A stretch of DNA of 64,000 nt from Bacillota bacterium (GCA_017438285.1 JAFRVY010000065.1:1-64000); one strand, 5' to 3'; shown: positions 53,677 through 62,883, counted from the stretch's first letter. Notes: generated from the sequence alone by a model not told the origin. Made by a program: numbers and translations.

Positions 53677-54849
53677 ATGAATAGAAACTGCAGAAAAATA
53701 CTTTCCATCATTGTTCTGCTTGTAATCTTCGTCGTAGGCGCAACGACGGCGTACAATTGCAGGGGAACGATCAAGGAAGTCATAGAAACGCACAACTACC
53801 TGCACTGCAAGAGTGAGCTCGAGAGCGCATTGAATGAGAGGTTTCAGTGGAGAAATCAGTGGATCAATGTCAACGGGCTGTTTCAGCGCTGCGTCGGTAC
53901 GACCATTGTTCGCGGAGGCGGTTCCGAATATGACGTCTATAAAATGTCGAACGGACAAATCATGTATCGACTTCCGGAACGCGATATGACGAAGTACGCG
54001 AAAAAGGTAACAGAGCTTGATAGGACTCTGGAGGAGAAGGGTATTCATTTCCTGTATGTCCAGCTTCCGAACAAGATCAAGGACAACAGTTACATGCCGC
54101 CGGGAACAAAGACTTATGGAAATCTCAATGCCGATCAGATGGTTCAGTTGCTGCGGGACGAGAACATTGATCTGATCGATCTAAGAGAGGAAATCGAGGC
54201 GGCAGGATTCGACTGGTCGTCACTGTTCTTCAAAACGGACCATCACTGGACACCGAAAACGGGACTTTGGGCGTCCGGGCTGATCATGAAGCACATCTCA
54301 GAGAAATACGGATTCGAAATAAACGAAGACTACTACGATTACGACAATTACAAAAGCCACGTCAAGGAAAACTGGATGCTCGGTGCTGTCGGCAGAAGAA
54401 CCGGCGCATGGTATGACGGTTTGGATGACATAGAGATTCTGGAACCGAAATTCGATACGGACTTCTCCTTCTGGGCGGTCAGTGACGCCGGCGTCGAGAC
54501 GCGTGGAGGCAACTTCTGGAACACCATGTACCTTTGGGATAATCTGAAAACCAGATCCGACTTCGTCAACAATTCGTATTCGACGTATATCGGGAAGGAA
54601 TTTGCGATCAATACGATCAAAAATAAAAAAGCCCATAACGGACTAAAGGTTCTGCTTATCAAGGAATCTTTCTCCGGTGTTCTCATGCCGTTCATCAGCC
54701 TGAACTCGGAGGAGCTGACGGCGGTCGATCTCAGGCGCTACAAGGATCAGAGCATCATCGAGCTCTGTGACGAAATGCAGCCTGACCTCGTCATTCTGGC
54801 ATACAATCCTAGCGCATTCAGCATGAGTCAATTCAGGTTTATTAAGTAA
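53677..54849 (+). CDS. DHHW/AlgJ-like membrane-anchored SGNH-type protein
   Basis: A 390-residue protein with an N-terminal anchor (about 8-27) and an extracytoplasmic domain related to AlgJ/AlgX and DltD-like partners of MBOAT enzymes. The signature TDHHWTP holds D188-H189-H190-W191, and LPERDMTKYAKKV and LIKESFSGVLMPFI are typical strands; the serine in KESFSG is a possible nucleophile. In the AlgI-AlgJ system this subunit accepts the acyl group outside the membrane and passes it to the polymer. It ends the long operon, just before a bidirectional terminator. Confidence 0.87.
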   Translation: MNRNCRKILSIIVLLVIFVVGATTAYNCRGTIKEVIETHNYLHCKSELESALNERFQWRNQWINVNGLFQRCVGTTIVRGGGSEYDVYKMSNGQIMYRLPERDMTKYAKKVTELDRTLEEKGIHFLYVQLPNKIKDNSYMPPGTKTYGNLNADQMVQLLRDENIDLIDLREEIEAAGFDWSSLFFKTDHHWTPKTGLWASGLIMKHISEKYGFEINEDYYDYDNYKSHVKENWMLGAVGRRTGAWYDGLDDIEILEPKFDTDFSFWAVSDAGVETRGGNFWNTMYLWDNLKTRSDFVNNSYSTYIGKEFAINTIKNKKAHNGLKVLLIKESFSGVLMPFISLNSEELTAVDLRRYKDQSIIELCDEMQPDLVILAYNPSAFSMSQFRFIK

Positions 54850-54855
54850 AAAAGT

Positions 54856-54886
54856 GGATCACAGATTTACTGTGATCCTTTCTTTT
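54856..54886. terminator. bidirectional terminator at operon end
   Basis: GGATCACAG (54856-54864) and CTGTGATCC (54870-54878) enclose ATTTA; TTTCTTTT follows on the plus strand and ACTTTTTT on the minus strand. The left arm overlaps the last codons of the minus-strand gene ending at 54859. Confidence 0.9.
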
Positions 54887-56397
54887 GTTCTGTATAGATA
54901 ATCGATATTATCACCGATATGATTCATAATGACAACCAGGTATCCGTCATCAACGGTGACGCTTTCGATCTCATTGAAGAAGAATGTGTAACTGCCCAAG
55001 TAGGCGCCGTCTTTGATTCGGTATAAATCCACATAACTTGTATCGCCGTTGACCCATGTACATACCAGGGCAACGCCGTTATAAGCGCCGATGTCCTGTG
55101 CATGATAGGAGCGGATCGTCTTCTGGATCGTCTTTTTGTAACGGAATTTGCTGTCCGTTACATATATCTCATTGCCCTTGGACAGATAGTAGCAGTTATT
55201 GCTTTCATCATAAGCAATACCGGAAGTGACCTTCGGAAGGTTGAACGTACCTGTCTTACCCAAGGTGTTGGGACTGAGTTTCGTGCAGACCTTTGACTGA
55301 ATGTTGCTGTGTGTCTTAACCGTATAGATCCTTTCCTTGTTCGGGTCATAAGTTGTCCCGTTGGCGTGTCCCATCTTTACGAGAGGGCCTTCATCCAGTA
55401 GTTTACCTTTGCGGCTGTACGACACAAGGTGGCCCTGCGTGCCTTCCTTGTTTACAAACGATATGATGTATCGGTCGCCTGTGAAGCAGAGGGATTGAGG
55501 GACGTGAGCCCCTTTAACGCCTCTGAGATTTGCGACAAGTTCCAGATTCTTCGGTGTATACTTTCTGATGTTCTTAGCCTTTTTATAAGTCTTGGCATGG
55601 ACCGCCAGACTCTTGATCTTTACCGGACACAGCTTCTTTGCCAGGATGGTTTTGCCGTGGACAAGGGCAATCGGTCTGATTGCGTATCTGCCGGCGTTTC
55701 TCGTAATAGTAGCCGATCTTGCGGAGACATCGTAAAGAGCGACGAATTCATATTCTTTCTTGGCGAGATTGTACTTGATCAGTCGATACGCTCTGGCGTA
55801 AGGGACTTTCTTCCAGGAAAGGGTAACGCGGGTCTTGCCCAGTTTTGTTATGGTCACCTTGCATTTTTTCAGTTTTTTAGGAAAGGAAGTGACCTTGATC
55901 GTCTTGGTTGTGGCAGCATATTCTTTTGTTGCTGCAGCTCTGATCGTGATCGTGACCTTTCCTTTTTTCAGGTAGCTGATCTTCCCTGATTTTTTGCCGA
56001 TCTTGACGATTTTTTTATTGCTGGAACGGAATGTTATTTTGCCTGGTGCGGATGCGCGCAAAATGCTCGTCTCATGAACGATTCCATCATAGCATTTCTT
56101 TTCGGTCGTAATCGTCTGGGATGGACGTCCCTCAAGCTGGAAGCCGGAATCACCGGGCTGCATATCAGTCATCTCTTCGTCAGTATACGGCTCCGGCTCA
56201 GTTGTCGGCTCTGTCACAGGTTCAGTCTCAGGTTCTGTAACAGGTTCCGTTTCATCAGTTTCCTGCCAGTAATCAGAACCCTGTTCAACGACTTCAGATT
56301 CTTCGGCTGCGGTGTTGTCTGCAGCATAAGAGAACCCGGAAAAAGACAGGGTGAGAACGCATATAAAAACGATTGAAAGAACTAGTCGTTTCTTCAT
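54859..56397 (-). CDS. secreted Big2/Fn3/propeller-like surface protein
   Basis: A 512-residue exported protein. A signal peptide (about 1-26, ending SYAAD) leads into a Pro/Thr/Glu-rich linker, a Big_2-like immunoglobulin-type domain (about 92-178, with the KKIVKIGKKSGKISYLKKGK pattern), a fibronectin-III-like unit (about 180-260) and a C-terminal region of about 230 residues with repeated short strands that suggest a beta-propeller. No sortase motif or catalytic site is seen. It has a GAGGAGG ribosome site. It is probably a wall-associated protein of unknown function. Confidence 0.8.
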   Translation of the reverse strand: MKKRLVLSIVFICVLTLSFSGFSYAADNTAAEESEVVEQGSDYWQETDETEPVTEPETEPVTEPTTEPEPYTDEEMTDMQPGDSGFQLEGRPSQTITTEKKCYDGIVHETSILRASAPGKITFRSSNKKIVKIGKKSGKISYLKKGKVTITIRAAATKEYAATTKTIKVTSFPKKLKKCKVTITKLGKTRVTLSWKKVPYARAYRLIKYNLAKKEYEFVALYDVSARSATITRNAGRYAIRPIALVHGKTILAKKLCPVKIKSLAVHAKTYKKAKNIRKYTPKNLELVANLRGVKGAHVPQSLCFTGDRYIISFVNKEGTQGHLVSYSRKGKLLDEGPLVKMGHANGTTYDPNKERIYTVKTHSNIQSKVCTKLSPNTLGKTGTFNLPKVTSGIAYDESNNCYYLSKGNEIYVTDSKFRYKKTIQKTIRSYHAQDIGAYNGVALVCTWVNGDTSYVDLYRIKDGAYLGSYTFFFNEIESVTVDDGYLVVIMNHIGDNIDYLYRTKERITVNL

Positions 56398-56436
56398 AAT
56401 TCCTCCTCAATTATGATTTATGATTAAGACAAATCT

Positions 56437-56442
56437 ATTATA
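56437..56442 (-). promoter_or_regulatory. -10 box candidate for minus-strand surface protein
   Basis: TATAAT on the minus strand (plus coordinates 56437-56442), with no good -35. Leader would be about 33 nt and holds the GAGGAGG site, unlike the leaderless gene on the opposite strand. Confidence 0.4.
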
Positions 56443-56470
56443 TGGTATTTTTGTTTGCGAATACTATCTA

Positions 56471-56499
56471 TTAACAAAATTAAAGAAATGGTGTATACT
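56471..56499 (+). promoter_or_regulatory. strong leaderless promoter of 56506 operon
   Basis: TTAACA (56471-56476), exactly 17 nt, TATACT (56494-56499), then 6 nt to the ATG at 56506. Standard start spacing falls on the A of the ATG. No Shine-Dalgarno precedes it. Confidence 0.7.
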
Positions 56500-56505
56500 G
56501 ACAGA

Positions 56506-57375
56506 ATGATGAAGAAAAAGGTAACGATAACTTTAATATCCATCCTGATGGCACTGTTCATGCCGGTGTCAGTTTTTGCTGAGCCGTTAGACGGGGGAAT
56601 CGATACATATAACGGCGACATGCCGGAACTGCAGAATTCCATAGCGCAAAAGGCGATTCAGCTTGCATGGCCTTACGGGACTTCAAAATCCAGAATAAGA
56701 TATCCCGGAGGCGGAGGCACGCCTGCATTCAAGACGGCAATTGCGCAGGTCTATGGAGCGCGAAAAGGATGGAGTGCTCAGTGTAAGGCCGGAGCCAGCT
56801 GCGATGTTTTCGTAGGTACGGTCATCAGAGCCTGCGGATATGATCCTGCGTTCCCGAGAGCTTTGTCAAAGGATATGTCATATCTGCCAAACTCATCGAA
56901 GTTCACGAAAGTCAATATCACCAGAGCCAGTGAATTTGAGCCGGGCGATATTATTCTATACAACAACAGAGGTCCGGGCGGTCATATAGCAGTCTACGTA
57001 GAAATCAATGAAGCCGGATATATAGCTGAAGCCAGTTACACGTTGAAGTGCTGCGGCAGAATTGCCCGCAGGGCTCCGGATTGGCATCCTTCAAGCTTCA
57101 AGTATTTCGGAGTATTCAGAGCCAACGGTGACTGCACGGCTTCCTTTGCAGAAGGAGACTCTTCCGACGAAGTGAAGAAACTGCAGGAGTTCCTGAAGTG
57201 GTCAGGTTATTTTAATGGCAAGGTTGACGGTCAGTTCGGCGAGAAGACGACAAAGGCTGTTAAGAAGTTCCAAAAGGATGCAGGAATCGAAGTCACAGGG
57301 GAGTTTGACCAGCAGTGTCTGGATGCAGTAAAGAATTACAGCAAGGATTCGGCTGGAACAGTTCTGAGCAATTGA
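56506..57375 (+). CDS. secreted NlpC/P60-like protein with peptidoglycan-binding repeat
   Basis: A 289-residue exported protein, signal peptide about 1-25 (ending VFAEP). The domain at about 45-210 has a putative catalytic cysteine, C99 in GASCDVFVG, and histidine H160 in GPGGHIAVYVE, the order seen in NlpC/P60 or CHAP amidases/endopeptidases. A PG_binding_1-type repeat follows (about 222-285, with KVDGQFGEKTTKAVKKFQ). ATG 56506 fits the leaderless promoter and a signal peptide; an upstream TTG at 56455 would add residues that break the signal. ATG 56509 is one codon shorter. A close paralogue is encoded at 61547. The next gene begins 3 bases after the stop. Confidence 0.82.
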   Translation: MMKKKVTITLISILMALFMPVSVFAEPLDGGIDTYNGDMPELQNSIAQKAIQLAWPYGTSKSRIRYPGGGGTPAFKTAIAQVYGARKGWSAQCKAGASCDVFVGTVIRACGYDPAFPRALSKDMSYLPNSSKFTKVNITRASEFEPGDIILYNNRGPGGHIAVYVEINEAGYIAEASYTLKCCGRIARRAPDWHPSSFKYFGVFRANGDCTASFAEGDSSDEVKKLQEFLKWSGYFNGKVDGQFGEKTTKAVKKFQKDAGIEVTGEFDQQCLDAVKNYSKDSAGTVLSN

Positions 57376-57377
57376 GA

Positions 57378-58895
57378 ATGAAAAAGACGATTTGTTTGAT
57401 TTTAATGATAGTTGTGGCTATGGCAGCAACGACAGTCAGCGCAGATGCGGCGGGCTTTGGCGGTTCCGTGACAGGCGTGAAGGCTGTCAGCAAAAGCTAC
57501 AATTCTGTTCAGGTCTCCTGCGATAAAATGAGCGGCGCAGCTGGCTATTGTTTTTATGTTTCCTCTAAAGCTAACGGCAAGTATAAACTGAAGGCTAAGA
57601 CAAAGGCTCATCGGGCAGTCATTTCAGGTCTTTCGACTGACAAGGAATACTTTTTCAAGGTGCGCGCATTCAAGGGGACTTCTCACAAGACGTACTCTGG
57701 CGAGAGCAATGCGGTGGCAGCGACACCGAAACTCAAGACGCCGAGAATCACACAAGTAAAGATGTCCGGCTACTTCAATGAGACTGTAAAATGGAGCGCC
57801 GTTTCCGGCGCCAAGAAGTACCGCGTCTACCGTTCCAAGTACAAAAACAAGAAATTCAAGCGCATAGGTACCGTTTCAGCTAACACGTTTAAAGGCAAAG
57901 TCCTCAAGCAGAAAACGGTATATTACTATAAAATAAAAGCAATTCGAGGCAAGCACAAATCCGAGTTCAGCAAAGTCAAAAAGTTCAGGTCTCCGCCAAA
58001 CGGCAACCTGGCCAAGTACGGTCTGGGAAGTATCAGCAGGGGCGCGGACAACGAACTCACGGGCAAGACAGTTTACTTCCTGGGGAGCTCTATTACCTAT
58101 GGCCTGTCATCCCAGGGAGAGTCCTTTGCTGATTACGTTTGCAAGCAGTGCGGAGCAGTATGTCACAAGAGGACATATTCCGGCACGACCATGGCGCTCT
58201 GTAAAGACAAGCCAAAACTGAGCTATGTCGAGCGGCTGACCAGTGATCCTTTTGAGGGAACACCGGATATTTTCCTCTGTCAGCTGTCTCTGAATGATGC
58301 AAATCACGGCATTCGCCTGGGAACCCTGCATAACGAACTGCCGAGTCTGGAATCCATGAATTTGGGCCAGATCGACACCGTTGCTGAAGCGATCGAATAT
58401 ATTACCGCATTTGTTCAGGCAAAATGGCCTGATTGTCAGATTGCATTCTTTACGGTCAAGAACAACGGAAGTGCGCAGTATAATGAAATGGTAAAAATGC
58501 TGAACACTGCAAAGGCGAAGTGGGGTCAGAATCAATATGGCAAAAATCTCATAGAGGTTCTTGATATATGGAATAATAAGTCCTTCATGAATGTGAAGGG
58601 AGAAACTTTGCAACTGTATATGCGTGATAAGAATCACCCGACCAGAGCAGGGTACAAGATCTGCTGGCTGCCGGAAGTCAGGAATTTCCTGCTTTCCATC
58701 GTGCCGCCGCTGGATGAACCAATTGAACCAGAGGAACCGGTCACGGAAACGGAACCGACAGAGGATGGTCAGGAACAGATTCTGCCAGATACACTCGAAC
58801 CTTCAGAAGAGGGCACGGGGGACATAGTTGAAGAGATGCCGACAGAAGAACTGGATCTGCCGGTCGATGAAACCAGTCAATGGTATGAAGAATAG
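57378..58895 (+). CDS. secreted Fn3/SGNH-hydrolase-like protein
   Basis: A 505-residue exported protein: signal peptide about 1-23, two fibronectin-III-like domains (about 30-115 and 118-205), and an SGNH/GDSL-like domain (about 230-440). The block I motif is FLGSSIT, with S238 as putative nucleophile, and block V is RDKNHPT with D417 and H420. The middle LSLNDANHG could supply the Asn/Gly blocks. SGNH enzymes remove or move acyl groups, so it could deacylate the acylated wall polymer; that is inference. The tail is acidic, Pro/Glu/Thr-rich. The start at 57378 follows the previous stop by 2 bases. Confidence 0.83.
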   Translation: MKKTICLILMIVVAMAATTVSADAAGFGGSVTGVKAVSKSYNSVQVSCDKMSGAAGYCFYVSSKANGKYKLKAKTKAHRAVISGLSTDKEYFFKVRAFKGTSHKTYSGESNAVAATPKLKTPRITQVKMSGYFNETVKWSAVSGAKKYRVYRSKYKNKKFKRIGTVSANTFKGKVLKQKTVYYYKIKAIRGKHKSEFSKVKKFRSPPNGNLAKYGLGSISRGADNELTGKTVYFLGSSITYGLSSQGESFADYVCKQCGAVCHKRTYSGTTMALCKDKPKLSYVERLTSDPFEGTPDIFLCQLSLNDANHGIRLGTLHNELPSLESMNLGQIDTVAEAIEYITAFVQAKWPDCQIAFFTVKNNGSAQYNEMVKMLNTAKAKWGQNQYGKNLIEVLDIWNNKSFMNVKGETLQLYMRDKNHPTRAGYKICWLPEVRNFLLSIVPPLDEPIEPEEPVTETEPTEDGQEQILPDTLEPSEEGTGDIVEEMPTEELDLPVDETSQWYEE

Positions 58896-60300
58896 TTCTT
58901 TATTTGGGACAGTATTAATAATCATTACAACCCTGCTGTTAGTGGCGTCAACTGGCGCAGCAGGGTTATATTTCTTTAAGGAGGCTTCCGACAGGACAGA
59001 CACCGACTATTATGTTGCCGGACTCATCACTTCAGATGGGAAAGAACTGACCAAAGGGGACGTGAAGCAGTATTTTGGTGTCGATAACCTTACGGACGTA
59101 ATGAGCCTTTATCTTAAAGATACAGGCGACTGCGGGCTGTGGATGGTCGGCAGCGGTTTATCGTGCAGCTGGAAGAATAAAGGCAAAAAGAACATCGTTG
59201 TTAAGCTTCCGGATCAGACGATCAAACTGAAGAAACGATTTGAGAAGCTGGTCTACAAGACGAAACTCGAGAACAAAAAGGTAGAGATCGTACTGAGCCC
59301 CGCCAAGAGTATTCCGGCATGTTTCAAAAAACAGCCCGAACTGACTTTTGGAGTCAATTACAACAAAAGAGACACCAGAAATCTTTGCAATTTCATGCTG
59401 GATGGATATTATCTCATAAGTGACAACATGATCTACGGCAAGTTTTTTGACGGGGCGGAGAGCGTTTTGGGCTTTCGAACCATTAAGGCAGGAGGAGACC
59501 CTGAGGTTGGGGAACTCAATATAATCGACCGGGACGGTCAAGGTAAATTCCTCGTTAAGGATGGCAACTACATCTACTACCTGTGGGCTCCGTCAAATGG
59601 TTCTGCAGAGAGCATCAGACGCGTTGAACTATCAACCGGAAATGTTGAGGTCCTCCGTGAGGGCGATGTGGATTATGTACAGCTGCGCTTCGGCAAACTC
59701 TATTTCGCTGACGCGAGTTATAAATTCTGTGAGATGAATCTGAAGGGAAAGAAGGAGACCGTAGTTGTCGACAAAGAGGTGTACATGCCTTATGTCATCG
59801 ATAGGAACTGGGTCATCTATCAGGATAACGATGACAAAGAAAGACTTCATCTTGTCAAACTGGGAACGGATTATGATCTGACCCTGTCAAAGGAAAGAAC
59901 CTACGCCTGGGCCATTCAGGGACGACATCTGTTCTACACTTCAACATCAGCCAAAGAGGACGAGCAAAAGCATAAATGCAAATTGCACAGACTGGATCTC
60001 GACAATATCAAGAATGTTGAAAACGCAGATCAGATAGACACTGAGGTTGCTGCTAAACATATGGGAGACGTTTTCGCTCTGAATGAGGATTTTGTTTTTG
60101 GCGGAGACGGCAAAGAAGGGAAACTTAAATCCTGGAAGATCTTTTCAAATAAACTGTACACAGATAAAGTACAGACACAATATCTCATGTTCATTTACGG
60201 GAACTACAGAATATGCGGCTACACAGATGGCAAAGGCGGGTTTAAGGATATTCGCCTTGACAACATCAAAACCGGTGCCGCCTGTGAAATCATCCAGTAG
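58885..60300 (+). CDS. membrane-anchored propeller-like protein
   Basis: A 471-residue protein with one N-terminal membrane helix (about residues 7-31, a hydrophobic run ending in AAGLYFF) and an extracytoplasmic region built from short repeated strands with DGNYIYYL, DNDDKERLHLVK and similar units, as in DUF5050-like propellers. The start at 58885 overlaps the previous stop by 11 bases; an upstream in-frame ATG at 58828 would lie deep in the previous gene. No enzyme motif is seen. Its stop is 11 bases from the end of the convergent acyltransferase gene. Confidence 0.78.
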   Translation: MKNSSLFGTVLIIITTLLLVASTGAAGLYFFKEASDRTDTDYYVAGLITSDGKELTKGDVKQYFGVDNLTDVMSLYLKDTGDCGLWMVGSGLSCSWKNKGKKNIVVKLPDQTIKLKKRFEKLVYKTKLENKKVEIVLSPAKSIPACFKKQPELTFGVNYNKRDTRNLCNFMLDGYYLISDNMIYGKFFDGAESVLGFRTIKAGGDPEVGELNIIDRDGQGKFLVKDGNYIYYLWAPSNGSAESIRRVELSTGNVEVLREGDVDYVQLRFGKLYFADASYKFCEMNLKGKKETVVVDKEVYMPYVIDRNWVIYQDNDDKERLHLVKLGTDYDLTLSKERTYAWAIQGRHLFYTSTSAKEDEQKHKCKLHRLDLDNIKNVENADQIDTEVAAKHMGDVFALNEDFVFGGDGKEGKLKSWKIFSNKLYTDKVQTQYLMFIYGNYRICGYTDGKGGFKDIRLDNIKTGAACEIIQ

Positions 60301-60311
60301 TGAATGGAAGG

Positions 60312-61394
60312 CTAGCTCTTACGCGGCTTTCGTCCGATCAGGAACGGTAACCAGCGCTCGACAACGTAAGCGACAGGCAGAAGAGCGATAAAGATGACCA
60401 GCGCTGCCAATACAGGGTAGCTCGTCACGAAGTGATTGGTAGCAGGGCTCAGAACTGTCATGGCGATGATCCCAAGCTCATGCGTACAGAGATAAACGAT
60501 GGTATTCCTGCCGACCAGTTTGAATACCGCAAGGGGCGGGATCATTCTGGACAGCACGTAGAACATCAGACTGAAGGCGACGACGGCGCCGATGAACAAT
60601 ACGAAGTTTCCGTAATCGTTCAGATTCATTGAAATCTTAGCATTGAAACGGGCAATGACACATCCCGCGATCAGTGCGCCTACGATCCACAAGACGGCAA
60701 TGACAATCGTCTTGCTGCCTGCGGCCCATAAAGGGCCGTTTTTATTTGCTCCGAAGATGACTTCATCGAAACGGTTGAGATGCTTCATAAAGAGATATCC
60801 CATCATGACGAGCATGCAGGCGATCAGTGCACCTGGAAGGTGCCATGGCCAGGATATATCAGTCGCATCGAACAAGGTAGTAATATATCCGCCAATTCCC
60901 AGAAGGGCACACAGGATGAACACCGGCAGATCCTTTCCTTTGCAGGCTTTGATGACGACGAAGAACAGCATCATTGCCAGGAATAACGTCGTCAGGAACC
61001 ATGAGGCAGAAATAGGAAGTGATGACCAGGTTGGATTGGAGTAAAAAATGGAAATCAGCAAGCCTTTGATCGTGCCCATGGAAGGATCAAACAGCTTAAA
61101 ATATACATACCACAGAGGGAGTACGAGCAGGTTAAAAATCAAATAAGGCCAGAGAAGCGTACGGCATTTGTTGATAAACATTTCGGAAATGCTGTAGTCG
61201 CGGCGGCTCGTTTGAATATAAAACGTCATGCCGGAAATGATAAAGAAAAGCGGCATATGGAACGAATATATATAAAACTTCAAAGTATCAGGCGTCTCGC
61301 CGTTTGCGGCGTGGCCCGTGATAACAGCAAACATGGCTATGCATTTCAGCACATCCAGCCAGTCGAGTCTTTGCTTGTTCTCGAGCTTTTGCAC
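60312..61394 (-). CDS. acyltransferase-3 family membrane O-acyltransferase
   Basis: A 360-residue membrane protein with about 10 helices and the family signature near the N-terminus: DWLDVLKCIAMFAVITGHAAN, where the histidine of ITGH is catalytic. Related enzymes O-acetylate peptidoglycan, O-antigen and exopolysaccharides using cytosolic acetyl-CoA. The start is GTG at 61394 because AGGAGG lies 7 bases upstream of it; an in-frame ATG at 61418 is preceded by no site. The adjacent surface-polymer genes make a wall or polysaccharide acceptor likely. It stands alone on the minus strand. Confidence 0.88.
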   Translation of the reverse strand: MQKLENKQRLDWLDVLKCIAMFAVITGHAANGETPDTLKFYIYSFHMPLFFIISGMTFYIQTSRRDYSISEMFINKCRTLLWPYLIFNLLVLPLWYVYFKLFDPSMGTIKGLLISIFYSNPTWSSLPISASWFLTTLFLAMMLFFVVIKACKGKDLPVFILCALLGIGGYITTLFDATDISWPWHLPGALIACMLVMMGYLFMKHLNRFDEVIFGANKNGPLWAAGSKTIVIAVLWIVGALIAGCVIARFNAKISMNLNDYGNFVLFIGAVVAFSLMFYVLSRMIPPLAVFKLVGRNTIVYLCTHELGIIAMTVLSPATNHFVTSYPVLAALVIFIALLPVAYVVERWLPFLIGRKPRKS

Positions 61395-61516
61395 GGCGCA
61401 ACCTCCTGTGATGATCATCGATTTTGTGATTTATAATCGCAATAAAAATGTACCATATGCGCTCAGATTAGTCCAATATCCTTAACAAACTTTAGGATTA
61501 TCTGACAATAGTGCTG

Positions 61517-61525
61517 TGATAGAAT
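61517..61525 (+). promoter_or_regulatory. extended -10 promoter candidate for 61547 gene
   Basis: TGATAGAAT at 61517-61525 is an extended -10. The -35 match is poor. The short leader contains AGGAGGAT at 61533-61540 before the ATG. Confidence 0.4.
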
Positions 61526-61546
61526 TACTGACAGGAGGATAGGGAA

Positions 61547-62860
61547 ATGAAGAAGTTTTTTATATCTCTTTTGACTGTTGTCATGATGACGGCCATGATG
61601 CCGATCAGCGGTTATGCAGTAGAGACGCAGGATCAGGATCAGATAGACGGGACGACAGCAACGGAGGTGCAGCCGTTGGAGTCCGATGAACTCACGGAAC
61701 CGGATGCGGATACAGATGAAGACTATGTCACCGAGGAAGAAGAGTCATTGGAGACAGAGCCAAGTGTCGCTCCGAAAACGGGCAAAACAATACAGAATAA
61801 AATCCCGTCGGCGATATATAAGGGACCGCAGCCACTCTTTCCGAATGCGATCGGACAGAAAGCGATCCAGCTTGCATGGCCGTACGGCACACCGAATAAA
61901 AAGCTGACCTATCCGAAGGGAAAGGCCAAAAAAGCCTTCAGAGTAGCGATCGAGCAGGTTTATGGTGAGCGAAAGGGATGGAGCAAGCAGTGTAAGGCCG
62001 GTGCCAGCTGCGATGTTTTCGTGGGCACGGTCGTCAGAGCATGCGGATATGATTCGTCATTCCCGAGGGCGCTGGAAAAAGATCTGTCCTATCTGCCAAA
62101 CTCATCGAAGTTCAAGAAGGTAAAAGTGACCAAGAGCAGCCAGTTCTTGCCGGGTGATATCATCCTGTATAACAATAAGGGACCGGGCGGACACATTGCT
62201 GTTTACGTGGAGATCAACAATAAGGGATATATTGCAGAAGCCAGTTATACGCTGAAACGCACCGGAAGGATCGCCCGCAAGGCGCCGGATTGGCATCCAA
62301 AGAGCTTCAAATACTTCGGTGTATTCAGAGCGAAATCCACTTGCCTTGGAGCAATCGAGATAGGGGACAAAAACGAAGGCGTTAAGAATCTGCAGTTATT
62401 CCTGAATTGGGCAGGATTCTCATGCGGCGAACCGGACGGAGATTTCGGACCGAAGACTGAAGAGGCAGTTATAGCTTTCCAGGAAGCCGAAGAACTCGAA
62501 CCGGACGGCAAGTTTGGATCCATGAGTTATGAGGCTGCCAGAAAATACACGAACTGGACCGGCAGGAAAATGCTGCGCGGGAAAAATGCTCCAGCTAGCG
62601 AAGATTACTATTGGACCGGAGGGACATACAAAGGAAAGTTCCCGACAAAGCCGCTGAAGTACAAAGTCAAGAAAGCGAAGAAGCATGTCAAGAGATGGCA
62701 AAAGTTCCTTAGATGGTACGGCTACTCGATCAAGGTGGACGGCAAGTTTGGAAAGAAGACCAGAAAACTGACCAAGAAATTCCAACGCGCCCAGGGACTT
62801 AAAGCAGACGGAGTCGTTGGTAAGGATACGATTTCCAAGGCAAAGAAAGTGACCAGATAA
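61547..62860 (+). CDS. secreted NlpC/P60-like protein with two peptidoglycan-binding repeats
   Basis: A 437-residue paralogue of the protein at 56506. A signal peptide (about 1-24) is followed by an acidic linker, then the same peptidase-like domain with C155 in GASCDVFVG and H216 in GPGGHIAVYVE. Two PG_binding_1-type repeats follow, at about 268-330 and 375-437 (with KVDGKFGKKTRKLTKKFQ). The catalytic regions of the two paralogues are nearly superimposable, but this one has a longer linker and one more binding repeat. It has a strong AGGAGG site and a strong terminator after the stop. Confidence 0.83.
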   Translation: MKKFFISLLTVVMMTAMMPISGYAVETQDQDQIDGTTATEVQPLESDELTEPDADTDEDYVTEEEESLETEPSVAPKTGKTIQNKIPSAIYKGPQPLFPNAIGQKAIQLAWPYGTPNKKLTYPKGKAKKAFRVAIEQVYGERKGWSKQCKAGASCDVFVGTVVRACGYDSSFPRALEKDLSYLPNSSKFKKVKVTKSSQFLPGDIILYNNKGPGGHIAVYVEINNKGYIAEASYTLKRTGRIARKAPDWHPKSFKYFGVFRAKSTCLGAIEIGDKNEGVKNLQLFLNWAGFSCGEPDGDFGPKTEEAVIAFQEAEELEPDGKFGSMSYEAARKYTNWTGRKMLRGKNAPASEDYYWTGGTYKGKFPTKPLKYKVKKAKKHVKRWQKFLRWYGYSIKVDGKFGKKTRKLTKKFQRAQGLKADGVVGKDTISKAKKVTR

Positions 62861-62883
62861 GTAAATGCTTTTTTAACGATAAG

